Assembly: GCA_012932295.1 (NCBI GenBank)
Contig: JAAONU010000017.1
Location: forward strand, 3,596,001-3,660,000
Reading direction: 5' to 3'
Origin: Cyclina sinensis
Lineage: Eukaryota; Mollusca; Bivalvia; Venerida; Veneridae
Length of the DNA: 64,000 bases
The notes beneath the pieces were generated by a model. The model was given only the letters and a program-made list of their open reading frames with translations. It was not told the origin of the DNA and did no database searches. Below are positions 22,831-35,582 of the stretch, one piece after another. A program made the position numbers and the translations under genes. Each line of letters opens with the position of its first letter. Position 1 is the first letter of the stretch.

Positions 22831-23365
22831 ATTATCAGTATTAGATACATGACAAGTCTTGAATACAAAGTGACAAGAGATGCATTATTCCACTTTAATC
22901 ATAGCGTTTGGCCTCTGGATCAAAATAACCTCGTTTGGAGAATTGGTGAACGTTTTTTTTCTGAATGCATGCTGAAAAAACTTTCACCCGTTTTCAGGCC
23001 TTAACTAGAATTTTACATTATAAAAATTCTTTACGTAAATACAAAGTACACCAGCCAATCTTCGGTGCACAACATGATTTTTTTGCAACTCTACATATTT
23101 CTTATTGAAAAAGACCATTTTACCTTTCAAGCGACGGATTGCTAACAAAAAAAAAAAAATTGGTCCGCGAGAGAGCATAAACCAGGTGCGCGATGACGTA
23201 GTATCCTACTGTTGTTTTAACACATATATTTTAGATGCTAACTCCAATACAAAACGTATATAGCCTAAAAGTCACATTCTTATGGTAAAAAAAAAGAAAG
23301 AAAAAAGAAACAAAACTCGAAGCTCGTTCCTTGCACTACATGTTTGAAAAACAATTACTTTGAAT

Positions 23366-23680
23366 TGTAAGGGTGCATGCGTTGAAAGTAAAATTTACAG
23401 AACTTTCTCAGACTGCTGTCTCCAAATGTGAACAAGAGCGTATTGAAGAATTTACAAAGAAACCTCGTCACGCAAGCAAAAAGGCACTGAGACATGCTGC
23501 CGTATTTTCATTCATCTCCTGATCAGCAGTTAAAGCGTTGTCAGATAGTTTCTCCAGTGGCCTGGAAACAAACATCGGGACAATTTTTCTCTTCTTCTAG
23601 ATTATTTTTCTAACGTTCTGCGTCATCGTGGCGAAGTGAAGTAATAGTTACTCCCTTGACCTAAATCTTAAAACAGTACA
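23366..23680 (+). repeat. Duplicated block B, copy 4
   Basis: This copy reads GGGTGCATGCGTTGAAAG, AAAATTTACAGAACTTTCTC, AGACTGCTGTCTCCAAATGT, CGTCACGCAAGCAAAAAGG and TCTGCGTCATCGTGGCGAAG. One base change breaks the GACAGCTGTC palindrome seen in copies 1 and 3. Confidence 0.75.
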
Positions 23681-25690
23681 ACTATAAAACGGATAAATCG
23701 GGTGTCTCTTTTAATACAAAACTTTTAATTCATAATACCGTTGGCATATATAGGTGCCTGTTAATGCACGAACTCATTTTGTCAGAGAATAATGTTGCTC
23801 GAATACAAAAAAGTAATAAGCTTACCATTGGATTAAGCTCACTGACAGTTAAATGCCCAGTTTCACTTACAAAGGAAAGATATACCTAGATTATAGGATT
23901 TACATGTGTTACAACTTTGCTTCTCAAGAACATTCCCATTACTCAAACAGCTAATTATTAACCTGTATCTACAAATCGGAAGGAATGGTAGCACAAACAT
24001 GGTGATACATGCACATTATGCAAATTAGCTACGGTCACGTGGGTAAATAGGACAACCTATGCAGATCTATAGTCATTATAAATATAACAAAATTCTATGT
24101 CCAATGTATGTTATGAAATTAGATGCACTTTAAGGAAATATATACTAAAAATGTATAACACATAAGAAATCATTCGTGTAGTATATTTTATCTTTTCAAG
24201 TGAAATTGCATCTTTAATTACGACTGTACTTCAAAGCCGTCTTATGCCTACATATTTTGGCGTTTGTTCGCGAAGTTCCTGGAAGAATTATTATGGATTT
24301 AACAAACTGAAAAAAAAATTGTTTGCCTTAACAACCGTCTAATTCATTCAACACAAAGACACCTATGCAGGGGTGTTGTACATCTTTAAAGATGTACTTT
24401 TTTTATATAAAAAAGATGCTTCGGATACTGAACAAATACATCCACTATGAGTGTATCTGAAATATCTAAGTATATCACAAATTAGCATGTGAGAATAACC
24501 TAGCTAATTTATTTCATTTGGTCTTTTTCTAATGGTTTGAACTTCCGTTATGAGAACAATTAAAAAAGTCGATGTTTATTCGTAGGATTTATCTTAGATT
24601 AAGGCAATATAAAAAAGCGACTTCGAATAAATAAATAAATAAAACGCTACAAAACTGATGAAAACACTTCAAATGTCCAGATAAAAAAAGCTAGATAAAA
24701 TCAACAATGGTAGTTTACTGTTGACAAGATGTGCACCATTTTTATTCATACCTCAGGGCTTTGTAAAATATAAAACCTTTTATGACGAAGCGTTTCCACC
24801 ATCTGTCGACATAGTTACACATATGTTAAATGATAAAAGCAGAGGCATGCCGTGCCTTACACTGCTTTTAACATTGTTTAAACTGAACTCGAGAAAAATG
24901 CATAACTTACTTAAACGTTATAAAATGACCATCCTTAATTCTACAAAATGTTCTTTAAATTGCAGTAAGAGTCTTTTTCTCATTCGGTATGGTATAAAAA
25001 CACGCGAACTTCATGATATCAAAGAAAGTTATATACTTTGCTATTAATAATAGCAGCTGTCGCTTTTACGTTTCATATTGCTATGTGCTTAAATTTCTTT
25101 TCATTTATGCTTTTCAAATATAATGTGAATTTTAGTGTAGCGAAACTTCATTATAAATGATTTTTTTTTAATTTACTTACTTAAAAATGCGCATTTAATC
25201 ATGGCTAAAAATTTTGCAGACTAAATAATGTCAGTTTTAAAAATAAGTTAAGTCCAGACAGGTTTTCAATGATATTTTAAGATTTATTATCTAGTATTTT
25301 ATTTCATCTGCTTTTTGATATATAACAGTACTCCAATAATAATAAACACCGACAAATTCGTCTACCGCTTGTATACAATGATGAATTAAATTATACAGGC
25401 ATCCGAGGGTGTTAATATCTTTAGTCAATATTGTACCAAACCCTTGTACCAGTGTATTCGGCAGTAACTTTCATAAAGTGTATTATCTTTTTCTTATAGG
25501 AAATCGGAGGAAAAGTATTGACGTGAGGATACCACAGAACGCAGTATAGAAGATAAAAGCTCTCCGGTGCGAGAAGACAGAATAGTGAAATACCGGTCTG
25601 TCTGTTGTCAGTGGTACGGAAAAGCTTGTAAAGTACTTGCAGAAAAATGTTAATTATGATCTCATGTCGGTGGAATAACTCACGCATGGC
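23681..25690. other. Non-coding stretch after tandem unit 4
   Basis: I find no D block in unit 4. A perfect 20-bp palindrome, GTACATCTTTAAAGATGTAC, lies at 24378-24397, and a short AAAT run at about 24629. The 108-codon frame at 24721 and the minus-strand frame at 25421-25687 have no recognisable domain and are not called. Confidence 0.45.
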
Positions 25691-26195
25691 TGAATAGATT
25701 TTTCTGATGAATTGTTAGGGTAAAATTGATTACTAGCAGAATCATTCACTGTGTCAGAGCTTGTAAACGATTTATTTGATTTCTGTTGCGCGCTGTGACA
25801 TCGCGGGTTTCTAACGGTGAAAAATGATTGACTTGAGTGCGGCCGATGTGTATTAAAGTGGAGGAAAAAATCTACGCTAGCATCTGATTGGGATTAATTT
25901 ATCATATATGGTGCAGTTATATGCACATTAATTTACATATTTTTGTACTCGAAATTGCAGCAAAAATGTGTCTTTGTAATAATAAATGTGAACGTGTCGT
26001 CTGATTAAACGTAAATCACATATTAAGATAGTGTTTGGAAATTGGAAATTATACCTTTTGTTGTCTCTTCCTGTGAGATAAACAAGTTTACAGAATTTCG
26101 GATATTATCAAAAAGAATTTAAACAACTAGATGGATTTTCGGATATAAGCCAATACACGACAGATGTTAATTTTGATCAGGATATATAATGAAAC

Positions 26196-26274
26196 ATGCG
26201 ACCACCGTCATTGTTGGATTGTCAACCTTACTGGACCTTGTTAACTTTTAACTTTCTTCTTAATTTGGTGAAAG
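26196..26274 (+). CDS. Candidate first coding exon: signal peptide, phase-1 splice donor
   Basis: The ATG at 26196 opens 26 codons (MRPPSLLDCQPYWTLL...) with a hydrophobic stretch, WTLLTFNFLLNLV, followed by a small or charged region, typical of a secretory signal sequence. The exon ends AAAG at 26274 before GTAAGT, a perfect donor, leaving one base of the next codon (phase 1). Signal-peptide exons ending in phase 1 are common in animal genes for secreted or membrane proteins with shuffled extracellular domains. An overlapping upstream ATG at 26189 in another frame gives 20 codons ending in TAA at 26249-26251 and could act as a small upstream ORF. The 500 bp before it contain CpG-bearing stretches (TGTTGCGCGCTGTGACATCG near 25788) unlike the AT-rich surroundings, consistent with a 5' UTR or promoter. 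No downstream exon was identified, so the product is unknown and the call is tentative. Confidence 0.4.
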
Positions 26275-26304
26275 GTAAGTTCTTTTATACATTTTACTAA
26301 CCTC

Positions 26305-26334
26305 TACATTTTCTTGTATTTTCAAGAAAATGTA
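26305..26334 (+). other. Perfect 12-bp-arm hairpin just after the candidate splice donor
   Basis: TACATTTTCTTG and CAAGAAAATGTA flank the loop TATTTT, about 30 bases into the putative intron. Confidence 0.7.
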
Positions 26335-29300
26335 CCTATATGTACTAGAAGATTTAAACTACCAATTTCAGTAAACGAAACAAAACGATACCTTGTGATA
26401 TTGTAAACATGCCTGGAATATTTTGGCTTAAATAATTGTTATTCTTAAAGTCTGTTTAAACATTTCATTACACTGCTAACTTCGAAAAACAACTGAAAAA
26501 AAATCTTTTCTTTTATTTACTATACATTTCATTATTCTGAGTACTAGAATAAAACATATAACAGAGGACTATAGAAATAAAACAAAACTACATACATATT
26601 AAATTGACAGATTTTAAGAAGGTAACATTTTTTTTACGAAGGAAACAATTATCACTAAAACAGTATGATGATTAAGGAAGTATATATGATTACTTAGAAA
26701 CAGTATTAAAATAAAAGCGATATTTTCAGTATGAAAGTAAATGAAAATATGAAATTGAGAACGTTTTACCAGTAGAGTTCACATTGATCGCTGAAGCGTT
26801 TAAGAAATATGTGTGTTTTAACCACAGAATTCCAGAACTGTCAGTCATATAGGAGCGGGTGCTGACATGCGGGTTTAATTAATTCAAGTAGTTTTTTGGG
26901 TGTAAATTATGTTTTTAATCGACGGATTGTGTCAATGTTTATATGATTCACCCCAAGATCATGAATGGCAAAACATATATCTTAAGGAGACTTAGATCAG
27001 ATGATGTATTTAATAATTTTTGCTGGTCATAGAAATAATAACAGTTAAACTGTTACCTTGTTGTCTTGCTTAAAAATAACTGATATTGAAGAATGTTCTC
27101 TTTCAAAATTATAATATGATTTTTGTTTTTCATATTAGACAATGACATTTTGTTTTAATGTAACAACAAGATATATAAAGGAATTCTGTTACCCACAGTA
27201 ACAAAGCGTTTGATATTTATTTTTTTAAAAGTTCCTTTACAAAAGCAGCAATATATTTTCTAAACATGTAGTACTCGAAGTACATAGAAAGATTTATGAA
27301 AAGATACAAAGAACATAAACATACGTATCTGCCACATGTACCTGAAATTCTACAAAATAAAATATATCGTTTTATAACTCATTATAAGATATGTTCTTGC
27401 ATAATGTATCAGATATATTGTTTCTTGCATAACAACAACATACGATAGATGTTAACAATTTGTAAACATGAATTTCACGCGAAGCAACCTGTAGCTACTT
27501 TTTTGTTCATTGCATCTGAGATCTGCTGAATACATCTGTGTTTCATTATCATTCAGCAGAATCAAAATATGAATATTACGTGGCTAATAAAAATGAAGAT
27601 AAAGTATGTTACGTTTCTTTAGATGTTTGAAACGAATCATTCATCAAATCTATTTAAGCGTAGTGTGTACTGTTTTTTCTCTCTTATTACTCTGCGGTTT
27701 TATTAATTTTTTTTTAATTCTTAAAAGAGAAATGGATTGTGCAAACTATGCGCCTTTCGCTATAGGCAATCCTTACTGGTTTCAAAAAGGTGGGTTTTCA
27801 TATTATCAAATCGCGTACTTTCAGGATGTTGGGATATTGTGATAAAAAAAAGAGTACAAAACTCTTTTACGTCATAAAAGTTTATTGTGTAGAATCAAAG
27901 TTTCTCTGTTTGCACGTGTTCCTTCTTGTTAAAGTTAATATAAAAATATGCCAGCCGCCCTCTATAAACCTCTGACAAATTAAAAGCGTCTCAAAACATT
28001 ATGTTAAACGTTAAGAAATCAGTATCCACCCATCAGTAAATGAATATAATGTGCGGCATTCATTTATATTCTGAGTTAATGGTGATTGTTTAAGACTGAA
28101 ATAAATCTTACAGATATCTTTAAGCTTTCTATGTTCGGTCTGTTTAAGAAAAAAATCAGCAGTTTTGACGACCAAAAGTCTAAGATTTAGAACAAAAATG
28201 ATTTACTGTTCTGACCGATTCTTTATTCTTATTAGCAGAATTTTGATAAGATTACGAATTGTTTTTAGCTTGTCAACAATTTCAGCATCAAATTCGTACA
28301 TCCGTGTACTTGGCTTGTCAACAATTTCAGCATCAGATTTCGTATATCCGTGTACTTGTATATTTAAATCTTAAACTTAAACACAAAAATAGAATTCGCC
28401 TTTATTTCCATTACTCAGTATTAACCAGGAAAACCCTCGTGCAAATCCTTATTTGTCTCTATTTTTAAATCTTTAAATAAATCTTTAAATGTTATGACAA
28501 ACTTAATACTTTTATTCTACTTAGTTAAAATATTTTAACGTTTTTTATCTTTCATACGAAGAAGTAATATAACCAAAATGGATTTCAAATTTATTGTTGT
28601 TCAATATGTAAACTAAACCCAATTACAAAAGTCGATGGGAAATTTATTGCTGTTTAAAATGCAGATTTGAACTTGATTACAAAAATAATGCGTACGTTGG
28701 AAAATCGAAATGAATCTCTCTCTCTCTCTCGCACTCTCTCTCTCTCTCTAGCTTTAAAAACATGGTTATCTCCTTTCATAAAATCGATTACGGTGGATAA
28801 AATAAATGACATTTTTTTACACTGAAGATGTGAAAGATCGTGAAAGTTAGTTTTCGTCGGTTTTCCATGTTTACAGAAAAAAAAAAAAAAAACAACAACA
28901 AAAACATGATTTCTCTGGTTTCACAATCCAAATAGCAGACATTAAAATAATCGGTACATTCACCTTATCTTGAACAATCGATGGGATTATTTTATCTTTC
29001 AAATTGTCCTTTATCACGTAGCCTGAATAAGCATTAAACCCAAAAGCATCGGATATTAATATTTCACGAAATATTAGCTTTAACAAATCTATTTCACGGA
29101 TTACCTCTTCAATTGAATTAGCCGGCGGTGTTAAAAAAGCTTAGGGGTTTTTTTTGGTTCAAAAATGGTGTTGATTCTCATTAACACTTGCAACTATTAA
29201 CACCAAAGCTTGTTCGTCTCAATATTAGAATGCGATGTCAAGTGGAAAAAAAAGAACAATGATAATATACTTGAAGTAAAAAAGTTTTTCTTTCTTCTGT

Positions 29301-32300
29301 CTTTCTTTCCTTTTTATTTTATTTCATTTCTTTTCTTTTTTTTTTTTTTTTTGAAAAAAAGTTTTTTTCCCAACCCTTTGCGTCAGTATATCCTGTGTAA
29401 GACACGTTTTCTGCTTAAACCTAACCGAAAACTAGATTCTGAACCAAGATAAGCATGCAGACGGAAATCCGAAGCACTCCGAGTCACGAAAAAAGAAGAG
29501 CTAAGCCGAATGTAGTTGTAATGTTATAAATCTAAGATAAGATCTTTCATTTGAATCTATTCTCATGACGCCGATTCCCGAAAAAAAAAATGCGAAAGAC
29601 ACTCTGAGGATTGGTCTCAATTTCAAAACAAAACCAAAAAATTATTTTATACATAATGAATGTTCTTTTCAAGTTGATTGAATTTGATACGTTATGCTAT
29701 AACGCGCATGGAAATAAAAATCAACATGCAGTCTAGAAATATGGCAAAACACAAAGAAAAAGAGAAAGAAGAAAAAGAAAAAAGAAATCCAAAGCGGCGT
29801 GAATCGATAAATCGCACAGTAAGAGTTTTTGAAACAGTAAACTAAGATAATATAACACATTTACATAATTACTACTGTAGTGATTTTAAATTCAGGTATG
29901 AACTTCAAATGATATAATGGGTTAGGTTAGAAAATTTAACTCCGAAAATTCCAAGTACCTGATATATCAAATTATATATAAGAGATAAATAAAATGACAC
30001 TAGAGTTTTCTTTTAGGTTTACTTCAGGTTGGAAGGTAGATAGTCATCAGATTATTTTAGTCTTACCCCAGCCACTTGATATCTTAACTTCTGCACTAGA
30101 GAACATTTAATTCTGAAAAAGTACTATTTTTACAATATAAAGATAAGATAGTAAATGCAAATGAAATCTCGTTAGTAAGAAAAACCAGATCTTAAGAAAC
30201 AGAAGAAGCGATTGTCATTAAAGCGAAACGGAATATTTTCATACTTAATTAGACCAAGACACAAAGCTTCGTCAGTAAACAGCCAGTAGAATGCATACAG
30301 TCGCGTGACCTGGCCCATTTCCAAACCCCTCTTGACATTTGAGAGTTCCTCCAGGACAAAAAACACTCGAAAACCAATCGTTAAAATGCAAATGCACAAG
30401 TGCTTTTATGGGCTTTCTTTAATAACGTTATCACGTTACACGATACAAGACTTTCTGGGATTCTTTTCATGGTGTACTTGCCAGGGTTCTTCGTGCGCAA
30501 AAGGCGAAACAATAATTTTTCCATTATTGCCATTTAAAGGCTTCTTTTGTTTTTAATTTTCAGGGTAACTAACTTGCGTGAGGATGAATTAAGATGCTGA
30601 AAGACACGTGGTTATCCTAAAACTGTTGTTTTAGTTTTTCTTATTTCAACAGACTAATTGAAACACAAGAAACATTAAACCGTTTATAACATTTGACCCT
30701 GGAAATTATTTTAAAAAAAGATGAAATGGCAAGTCAAGAGACATTTGATACATTTTTGTGTGTGTTTTCCAATGACAAAGATTAAATAATATTTGTCGTT
30801 ATTAAATTATTTATCATTTTTTTCTAAAATGTGATTATGTATTTTTATAATTTTTATTCCTTTCAAAATACATGTTTATATTTTAACTCCAGAAGCAGGG
30901 CACAATTTATCAAATTTTATTTATGGGTTGTCACAATGAAAATCGAACGGATTCTATCAGCCAGTGCTCTAAATTCTTCCATATTTATTACTGCATATGT
31001 GTCTGTCATACATTTTCCCAGACTGTGGTTAAATCTGACATTTATTTGACAAAATTTACGCAACAGTTATGGTAATTTTGAATGCAAAACAGCCTTTTGA
31101 TAAAATTCCAATGTAATGGCACTGTTCCGCGTTCATGCACTGGTAGTGGAAGTTAATGTTTTTAACATTTTGTGTCGTTTTTTGTACAATAACTTTGTAA
31201 TTATTTACCGGTTCAAGAAAAAACTGTAACTCTTCAATGAGAAGTTGTACAGTTACAAATGTTACAGTAGACATAAAAGTAATAGTCGGTGAGATATTTC
31301 TGAAGTCAAGTATATACACTGTAAGTCGTACTAGGTTTTGTTCGGTAATTCCTGCTGTACTTCAGTTTGTAACATAAACCATCATTTTGATAGATCATCA
31401 TTATCATAAATTACACTGAACGCTAAAAAAGAAAGAAGAATCCAGCTATGCTTGTTGCGTTTAAGCTAGCAAATCGACACATCTAACATATTATCCCAGT
31501 TTGTTTTTTATTCAATTTCTAGCCAACTTCCATTATTTGAGATTAGCGTTTTTTGTGACATATTTATTTGGTTGGTAAAGTAAGTCAGCACAGCAAACCA
31601 AAATTGTACCTCAAGTGCTTTCATTGAACATTTGACACTTTTTCTCTTCAGAGTTAAGAATATTGCGTAGATCAGTTAAAGCTCTATCTCTATAATTATA
31701 ATTTACTTAATCTATTCGCCAATGATTTAAGCGAACGAAATTACCAAACACTGTGCGTCAATCCCGTCAAATTTCAATTGACATGAATGCTTCCTGAAAC
31801 AATGGAATTGAAAGACATCATTATTTTAAGATTCAAACTTCAGTGTAAAAGAATGAGAAAAATCATTCGTTAGGAAATTACATCATTTTCCTTTGCACAA
31901 TAAATTCTGCATATACCATTCAAATAATCTCAAGAAAATAAATGGTATCATTCATGTTGAAATGCATCCTTAAGTACTTGAAAATGAGACGAAATCTTCT
32001 TCATCATTTAATAACAAAACGATGAAATGTTCTATCATGTTCATCCGAAGACCATTACAGTAATTGTTGCAAGAAACGATATTGACTTTGCAAAAAAGAA
32101 AGCGAAAAAGTTGATTCATTTTCGTTCATTTTTTCTCAGCAAATTCAATTTAGACAACTTTTAGACTTTTTATGGCAATTTAGTAGCGCTCAGAAGGGCT
32201 CTGAGGCTTTCTTTACAATTGAATTTAAATAATTGATTAAAGATGATTTCCAGAATAGAAGTTTAAACTCAGCAATAGTGCCCTTTCATGATGTTCAGGC

Positions 32301-32523
32301 AAAGCAATAGCGTGAAGCACTTTTTTTAGTTCTAATACGAAATATCATCTCAAGGCGCTTTTATTTCTGATCTGGAAAACTGAAAGGGGATTTTTTAAAA
32401 CTTAAATTGACTTAATATAAAGACTATTTTGCACATTCTTAATGCGTATTCTTGTAGCCTGTTGTATTAATTGAAGGCACTAAGTCATTTCAATATGTAA
32501 GACAATTAATCAGTTTGAAAAAC
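26335..32523. other. Putative intron or intergenic DNA, no exon recognised
   Basis: I looked for exons that follow a pyrimidine tract plus AG and stay open in phase 1. Candidates such as TTTCAG near 27825 and TTTTCAG near 30564 hit stops at once. Open frames of 60-87 codons here (27606, 28165, 29210, 30172, 30305, 30831, 31056) carry no recognisable domain. Homopolymer-rich tracts occur at 28876-28892 (A) and 29275-29370 (T). Confidence 0.4.
28712..28751 (+). repeat. (TC)n microsatellite, interrupted
   Basis: Two CT/TC runs separated by GCA. Confidence 0.95.
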
Positions 32524-32974
32524 ATGAAGCTATGCTACAGTCAACAAGCCGTATTATGCAGCTTTAACATTAAGCTACGCTACAGTCAACAAGCCGTATT
32601 ATGCAGCTTTAACATTAAGCTACGCTACAGTCAACAAGCCGTATTATGCAGCTTTAACATTAAGCTACGCTACAGTCAACAAGCCGTACTGTGTAGCTTT
32701 AACATGAAGCTATGCTACTGTAAACAAGCCGTATTATGCAGCTTTAACATGAAGCTATGCTACAGTCAACAAGCCGTATTATGCAGCTTTAACATTAAGC
32801 TACGCTACAGTCAACAAGCCGTATTATGCAGCTTTAACATGAAGCTACGCTACAGTCAACAAGCCGTATTATGCAGCTTTAACATTAAGCTACGCTACAG
32901 TCAACAAGCCGTCTATGAAGCTTTAACATTAAGCTATGCTACTGTAAACAAGCCCCGTACCGTGTAGCTTTAAC
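32524..32974 (+). repeat. 45-bp minisatellite, ten copies
   Basis: Units 1-8 are exactly 45 bp, from 32524 to 32883. Unit 9 has 44 bp and unit 10 has 47 bp, diverging at the edge. Each unit reads ATTAAGCTACGCTACAGTCA (or the variant ATGAAGCTATGC), then ACAAGCCGTATTATGCAGCT, then TTAAC. The junction of neighbouring units, AGCTTTAACATTAAGCT, is a near-palindrome. Because 45 is divisible by three, a 150-codon frame (32515-32967) runs through it with the repeated peptide YSQQAVLCSFN. The frame starts outside the repeat, ends with the array and has no splice or domain context, so I treat it as a repeat rather than a gene. Confidence 0.95.
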
Positions 32975-33129
32975 ATTTAGTGTGTCTTAGTCAGGTAAAA
33001 GCTTTGACTTTATAATTTCCAAAGGAAACGTTTTACTGTATCACAACCCACCCCTTAATAGCAACATTTACACATAAACATGTCTCTTACATTCCTCTCT
33101 TTCAAACGAGACAAGTCCTCCTGCTTTAT

Positions 33130-35240
33130 AATGAGATACACATGTTTCCTAAAAATCACGTGACCTCGATGGCTGTTGTTGGTGAACAATGACTGCTAAC
33201 AAGTCATTACCACCATTAATGTTGCCATTTATCAGGTATTTCACTAATTGCCTCTAGCTTTAAATCACGGGATAAAGTGTGAGCCGTAATGGTAGCGTAA
33301 TGTGAAATATCGACCCTGTTTTTATTATGTAATATGCCATAAAAGTATCACTTTGTCATTTTATGGGTTTACTGCGTGCAGGCATTGCGCGCAACTTCCT
33401 GTGCAAGATCCATGGAAGGAGTGAAAATAAGAGGAAATAATAGAAAAATAATGACTCATTGATAACATTTGACCTGATAAATGGATAAACAAGTTCCAAG
33501 ACTACGCTTTTACAAGAGGTAATCAGAATAAAATCCCCTTAAATTGATCTTAAACTTGTGGCAATTAATGCAGTTGTCAATAATTTAGGAACAGCTAATG
33601 TGTAGTCAGAGACGTTGATGTAAAACATAAAGGTAACAAAAATCGCTACGTTAAAACTAGAAAAAAAATCAATACTATATTATGCTTTCTAAATTCGTTT
33701 TCGAGGCATCTCGCTACTTAACAGGCATATCATTTATATAAATGTGACGCCCCAGAAAAGTGACCACCCTTTTTAAACAGCCTCACAATAATTGTAATTG
33801 TCGCATCTCTGTCTTTTCGGTGACGATCCCATGTTTCATGGTTTGGGTTTACACTCAGAAAAAAAAAATTCGGTTTAAATTTCTCCAATTTTCAATCCAG
33901 ACCGATCAATCAATGCTTTTACGCCAACTTTATCCTGCAAGTTTTCCCTTGCCTTTAAAATATTGCCTGTTGTCCCATTTCTCAGAAGTCATAACGGCTG
34001 AATGACTTGTAATTTCACGATGATTTCTGGTTTTTTTTCGATTCATAATTACTGCCGATTGACGGTTTTAATTTAGCTGATCAAAATTCAATACAGTAAT
34101 GTTCCCATTCGTATGAGGAATATTGTAAGGGGGTCGACAACACGAAAATAACGATGTACATGAATATTCTACGCATTAACACCATGATTCTAGATAAGAT
34201 TTATCTAGAAATCCTGACAGCATTAACAATATTTTACAGGACGGTTGTTACATCTATTTACATTACATTCCACTAAACCATAGCGATAAAACAGAATATA
34301 TCCCGGGGTAATAATGTCTGTTGATTTTGATGTAACATTTATTTGTTAATGAAGAAGTTAACTCTTTCGTGATAAAGTGTTACCTAATTAACCCCAATTC
34401 TCACTAATTATGTTTGGTGCGTCCTTTGCGTGTGTGTAAATTGAGTAGTCAAGAAAAAGATCGCTCAGGAATTTTCTAAAGAAATCTACTATTCTTTGGT
34501 AATGAATTGGTTAGTTTAACGCGACATAGAGAAGAAAAGAACAACTTATTTCTAGAAAATCCTTAACAACAACAACAACAACAACAAAAGTAGTATTGAC
34601 AATAAAAATCACAAATGAATACAATGATGACGGTTATAATCTACCGAAGTGATTTTATCTATTATTTCCGTGTATCAGACTTTTTCCTGATAACAATGTT
34701 TGGTTCAGTTCATGTTTGAAAGTTGGATTTGGTGTTTATTTCGGACGGATTTCAGCTTCCGTTACGAATTTCAGAAAAGAAAACACGGTTTATTTCAAGT
34801 TTCAAGTTAGAGAAAAGCAATTTAAATAATTACGCTCGCTTTGATCGCATGGAATCTTTTTTTTCTTTTTTTTAACAAAGGGTAAACACTTGAAGGGAAT
34901 TTGTTGAAGCCAAACAAGGCAATTACCCCTGATCAGGCTGTTTTTTTTAAATATTTATTGTATCTCCTACTTTTTCAATTACTCAGAAAGCTTATTGTTT
35001 CATTCTAATTCTCTAATGAATGCAATCAAACGGTCTATTTAGACACTTACAGTTTAGCATTCTCCGTTTAGATGAACAGAAACGCAAAATGACATCTAAT
35101 TTCCGACAAACACTATGTTAGAGGGTAAATAGAAATATTCAAACGGAATAGAATACACAGTCGGTCACTAAACTCACCCCCTTTGGTATTCTATGCCGTT
35201 TATTTTATTCTATTTAGTTTCTTACCAATACAAAATCATA
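33130..35240. promoter_or_regulatory. Candidate regulatory (enhancer-like) region
   Basis: This stretch is less monotonous than its neighbours. It holds clusters of homeodomain-type cores, for example CCTAATTAACC and CACTAATTATG near 34385-34410, TTTATTATGTAATATGCC near 33322, ACCATTAATG near 33213, and CACGTGACC near 33158. No coding frame stands out; the 81-codon frame at 33760 is unrecognised. The enhancer reading is inference from motif density in AT-rich DNA, where such cores also occur by chance. Confidence 0.2.
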
Positions 35241-35489
35241 TTGTTTTATTACAATTCGTTTTCTGAACAGTTTAAAAAGGAACCAAAACTGCTTAACAAA
35301 GACTTGTTACAGACAAGCCTTTAGCTACGCTATATTTTAGTTATAATTGAATAAAACTCACTGAATTATTTATAAGTATGTTACTTTCTTAAGATCTATA
35401 ATGTCTGAGAAAACCCTTCCAGAAACAGAATTTTGTTTGTGACAGTATGAAACTTTGAGTCTTTTTTTTAAATTTTCTGTTTTATTGTA

Positions 35490-35582
35490 CATAGTATTTT
35501 ATATGGTACTTAGTATTTTATGGAACATTGGTACATTGTATTTTATGGTACATTGTATTCTATGGCTCATTGTATTTATAAC
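35490..35582 (+). repeat. Short degenerate tandem repeat (~17-22 bp)
   Basis: Four to five copies of TACATTGTATTTTATGG and variants. Confidence 0.75.

Noticed and set aside
32515..32967. 150-codon open frame with a repeated peptide
   Set aside because: It is explained by a 45-bp minisatellite whose period is a multiple of three.
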